Shown here in pieces: positions 61,083 through 64,000 of a stretch of DNA of 64,000 bases. The stretch spans positions 36,185,743-36,249,742 of the forward strand of contig CM063283.1 in NCBI GenBank assembly GCA_032173965.1. Direction: 5' to 3'. The notes under the pieces are model-generated. The model made no database searches, had not been told where the DNA came from, and worked only from the letters and a program-made list of their open reading frames with translations. The position numbers and the translations under genes were made by a program. Numbering within the stretch: the stretch's first letter is position 1; every line of letters starts with the position of its first letter. The stretch is from Sitta carolinensis (Eukaryota; Chordata; Aves; Passeriformes; Sittidae).

Positions 61083-61979
61083 GCACTGCAGTTCTGCAGT
61101 TAAATTCTTCCAGTTTTGTCCACCTCCTTATGCACTGCTTTCTGGGTTGCCCTGCTAAGGCCCAGCTCCTCTCTGTTGGTTGTACTAAAGATTTCAGCCA
61201 TGAATGAAATCCTCAAGCACTAATCAGGCAAATCTGGTGTGGGCTGGCACCAGCTTCTCAGCTGTAGCAATTCTTCTGCTAGTCCTTTCTCCATCATTGT
61301 AGCTCCTGGGTCTTCTGGTTTTGACAAACTCAGTAGCTAGTCTTCATGTCTGGGATGACACCAAACAAAAGGTTAAGAGTTAGTATATGATGGAAGTATT
61401 TTTCTAGCATTTGAGCATTCACAGATAATGTAGCTGTTTAAGAAAAAAGTAGTAGTACTATTCTTTCCCTAAAAATTAGACTTGTGTAAAATGTTGATTA
61501 ACCTTAGTGAACCATCATATCTTTCACAGTTGTCTTTATAATGGCCTTTTTAAGGTGCATATGAGTAAATGTCTTCATATTAACAGCACTTTGGCTGGTT
61601 TTTTCTGTCTTTCACTAAATGTATATATTTAATTGAAAACAAGGAGAGGTCCTCTTAGGTTGAGCTTGTAAGAGTGATTCTCCTTCAGTGGAGTAAATAC
61701 CCTGCAAGGAATGTTGTCAGTCCTGTCTCTTTCACATAGCTCAGGTAGGCAGGACTCTCTGAGGGACGCTGGAAACAACACGTGGGAACTCCAGCTGAGT
61801 GATCTGCACTCACATCCTTCTATCAGCTGACTTTCATTTCTTACCTGAAATGATGCTGTTTTAATAGATGAACTAAAAAAAACCTGCTTCTGGTATTTCT
61901 TGTGCAAACCATCCCTTTCTGCATTGGGTTCTCTGTTTTCTGCTAAGGGAAGGAAGATCTAAAATTCTGTGTACCGAGG
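61083..61979. other. Intronic DNA, nothing recognised
   Basis: The sequence is unique-looking. The upstream part of the neighbouring CR1 cannot be followed left of about 61980. Confidence 0.5.
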
Positions 61980-62975
61980 GGAAGGATTTCATGGATATCT
62001 TTAGTATCATTTTTAGTGATCTGGACAAGGGGATCGAGTGCACCCTTAGTAAGATTGGAGATGTGTTATGGTTTCAATTCAAAACCAGGCAGAAACACTA
62101 ATTTGTGTAATGGTTTGGGTTTGCCAATTTGAAATTTCTTAATTAAGAGTAAAGCAGGCATAACTTTAAAAGTAATAAGACTTTATTAACTAACACTAAA
62201 AGGAATTAAAAATAATAAGAATGAGAATGAAACGATGAAAATATGACACCAAGTTGGGGAGCATTGATCTACTGGAGGGTAGGAAAGCTCTGCAGAGGCA
62301 TCTGGGCAGGCTGGATTCATAGGCTGAGACCAATTACATGAGAGTCAGCAAGACCAAGTGCTGGATCTTGCACTTGGGTCACAACTGGGGGGAAGGACTA
62401 GAAAGCTGCCCAGCAGCAAAGGACCTGGGGATGCTGATCAACAGCTGCTGAACATGAGCCAGTTTGTGCCTACGGGGCCGAGAGAGCCAGTGGCATCCTG
62501 GCCTGAATCAGCAACAGTGTGGCCAGCAGAGCCAGGGCAGGGATTGTACCCCTGCCCTTGGGCACTTGGTGAGGCCACACCTTGAATCCTGTGTTGAATT
62601 TTGTACTTCTTAGTAAAAGGACACCAAGCTGCTGGAGTGTGTCCAGAGAAGGGCAGTGGAGCTGGTGAAGGGTGTGGGCACAAGTCTTACGAGGAATGGC
62701 TGAGGGAAGTTGGGTTCCTAAGCCTGAAAAAAAAGAGGGTCAGGGTCAGGTCCTTTTTGCTTTCTACAAATACCTGAAAGGAGGTTGTGCAAGGTGGGGG
62801 TCAGTCTCTTCTCCCAGATAATAAGCAATAGAGCAAAAGGAAATGGCATCCAGTTGCACCAAGGTTGCACCGAGGTAGGTTTAGATTGGATAGTAGGAAA
62901 AATTCCTCTCCGTAGTTGTCCAGTGAAGTAGTTGAATCTCCATCCCTAAAGATGTTTAAAATTTCAGATGCTTTT
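61980..62975 (+). mobile_element. CR1 LINE remnant (3' part of reverse-transcriptase ORF, inactive)
   Basis: Recognisable CR1 landmarks in order are: GTGATCTGGACAAGGGGATC, GAGTGCACCCTTAGTAAG (C-terminal part of the RT-ORF), GACACCAAGTTGGGGAGC, CTGCAGAGGCATCTGGGCAG, CAAGTGCTGGATCTTGCAC, GTGTCCAGAGAAGGGCAGTG, ACAAATACCTGAAAGGAGG and TTTAGATTGGATAGTAGGAA, then CCATCCCTAAAGATGTTTAAA. The reading frame is destroyed by indels and stops, so it is a dead, 5'-truncated copy. The terminal GATGATCT...CCAACC tail is missing, so the 3' end is also lost. A foreign segment at 62064-62242 splits it. Confidence 0.88.
62064..62242. mobile_element. Nested 179-bp insertion inside the CR1 copy
   Basis: CR1 sequence stops after GGAGATG and resumes with ATGACACCAAG. 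The intervening 179 bp are AT-rich and not CR1. Removing the insert with one ATG restores the usual CR1 GATGACACCAAG, so ATG (62061-62063 and 62243-62245) is a candidate 3-bp target duplication. The insert starts TGTTATGGTTTCAATTC, contains a second TGTAATGGTTTGGGTTTGCC and an AATAAGACTTTATTAAC stretch with polyadenylation-like hexamers, and ends GAAACGATGAAAAT. The 5' TG and its composition suggest an LTR fragment. The end is not CA, however, and GTTTCAATTC near the left end resembles the reverse complement of GAATGAAAC near the right, so a small terminal-inverted-repeat element is also possible. Confidence 0.6.
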
Positions 62976-64000
62976 AAGTTAGAATCCAGAGCCTAAGAAA
63001 TATCTGTTGTCTGAAAGTATCTGTTGTCAAAGAAGCCAACCGAGGCAGTATCTGGCAAACAATAGAGTTTAAAACTGTGTTGAGGGAAGGGCAGGACAAG
63101 CGCTGCACTTGGAAAATGATGTGGTATAGCGAGAGTGTTGGAATCAACCTGCCAAGTTGGATGGGGGTACTGCTATATTTGTACAGTGCTCTGCACTGAC
63201 TGTTTGTGGCAAGAATATCTATGTAAGACAGTTTGGTGGCAAATTTGAGCACATTTTGTAGTACTGAGTCATTGGCAAGAGTGTGCATCCCACCATCTGC
63301 CATGAAGCTTGTGCCTGCCTGTCCAGCTCACAGCAGCTGCTGTGTTTGAGATGCCCAACACTGTGGCCGTTGTGGCAATGAGCACTATTTGGTGTTTTGT
63401 GCTTGGCTGGGGAGTACAAAAGTATCTAGACTGAGTTGTTGCTGGTGCAGCTAACTACATGTTGTGGTCAGAGCCCTGATTGCTGGGTTCTCCTTGCAGC
63501 AACTGTTTCCCAGCCCCATCTGACATCAAACTGCAGCAAAACCCAGATGGTGCACAGAAGGTACCAACCCAAGGCGCTCAAGTGTTTCTGACAACCTCGC
63601 TTGACATGTCGTGCCGATGTCTGTACAGCACTCGGTTTCCTTACAGAGACCATTTCAGCTGGATTTTTCAGGGCTGTTTGAACTTTGTGATGATACTCTT
63701 ACTTGAAAATTTTCTTTTGAAACCAAGGGCTCTCAGCAAAGCATTTATTGACTTTTGAAGAGACGCAAGGAGGGAGGTTCTGCCTACAAAAAAGCAAGTG
63801 TTGCATCACTGGTTCACGTAATTGAAATAGTTTCTTGCAATCTGCTCATGATTCATAACAGATAATAAATAACTGAAGAATGATTGTGCCTAACAAAGGA
63901 AACAGTTGTTGCAGAGATGCTCTTTTGTTGTCCAGGTTGTGATTAGCTGGTTTCAGAAGGGGAAATAAAATTTTAGACACACAAAAGGAAGATAAATACA
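62976..64000. other. Intronic DNA to the window edge, no gene seen
   Basis: No KLF12 finger-2 exon, splice-flanked frame or transposon was recognised. Open frames at 62974-63303 (minus) and 63480-63758 (plus) have no domain. Confidence 0.5.

Larger units (their letters stand above)
49302..64000 (+). other. KLF12: Downstream KLF12 intron (5' part; 3' end outside window)
   Basis: The next KLF12 exon should begin by completing the glycine codon and encoding EKPYKC, the start of finger 2. I saw no such segment, nor the finger-2 or finger-3 signature residues, anywhere to the right edge. The intron is therefore at least 14.7 kb and the last exons lie beyond the window. Confidence 0.8.

Noticed and set aside
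1..64000. CRISPR array, operon, integron or other prokaryotic defence-type system
   Set aside because: No regularly spaced repeats or compact gene arrays; splice-flanked KLF exon and CR1 elements show vertebrate intronic DNA.

Overview
The window looks like 64 kb of vertebrate nuclear DNA, most likely from a bird. It is AT-rich, gene-poor and largely unique. The identifiable repeats are CR1 LINE fragments, decayed amniote-type SINE fossils and simple repeats. CR1 is also common in other sauropsids, so bird is an inference from CR1 type and low repeat load. I cannot name the species.

Only one coding segment can be supported: an internal exon at 49144-49301 on the + strand. It encodes the basic linker and first C2H2 zinc finger of a Kruppel-like factor, and the residues match KLF12 (AP-2rep) best. 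It has a clean 3' splice site upstream and a GTAAGA 5' splice site downstream. Positions 1-49143 are therefore read as the 3' part of a very long upstream KLF12 intron, and 49302-64000 as the start of the next intron. The exon for fingers 2 and 3 was not found here.

Layout: 1-16 kb is intron with a GC-richer patch, an ancient MIR-type SINE fossil at about 6.3 kb, a 34-bp poly(A) tract after an ATTAAA hexamer at about 8.1 kb, a second SINE fossil at 8.3 kb and a 76-nt foldback at 9.2 kb. 16-40 kb is intron with microsatellites, short tandem duplications and two blocks that resemble conserved noncoding DNA. 40-49 kb holds a CR1 fragment split by a T tract and a CCAAT/TATA block at 43.4 kb. 49.1-49.3 kb is the exon. 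49.3-64 kb is the next intron, with SINE fossils, a CR1 3' end at 52.2 kb, regulatory-looking blocks at 55.2 and 57.3 kb, a perfect hairpin at 60.65 kb, a (GA)n/(GGAT)n microsatellite, and at 62-63 kb the largest CR1 remnant, interrupted by a nested insertion of about 180 bp.

I found no second gene, tRNA, rRNA, CRISPR array or bacterial-type system. The many short open frames look like chance. The most interesting items are small: the nested insertion in CR1, the 9.2-kb foldback, the 43.4-kb promoter-like block and the short read-through frame after the KLF12 exon.
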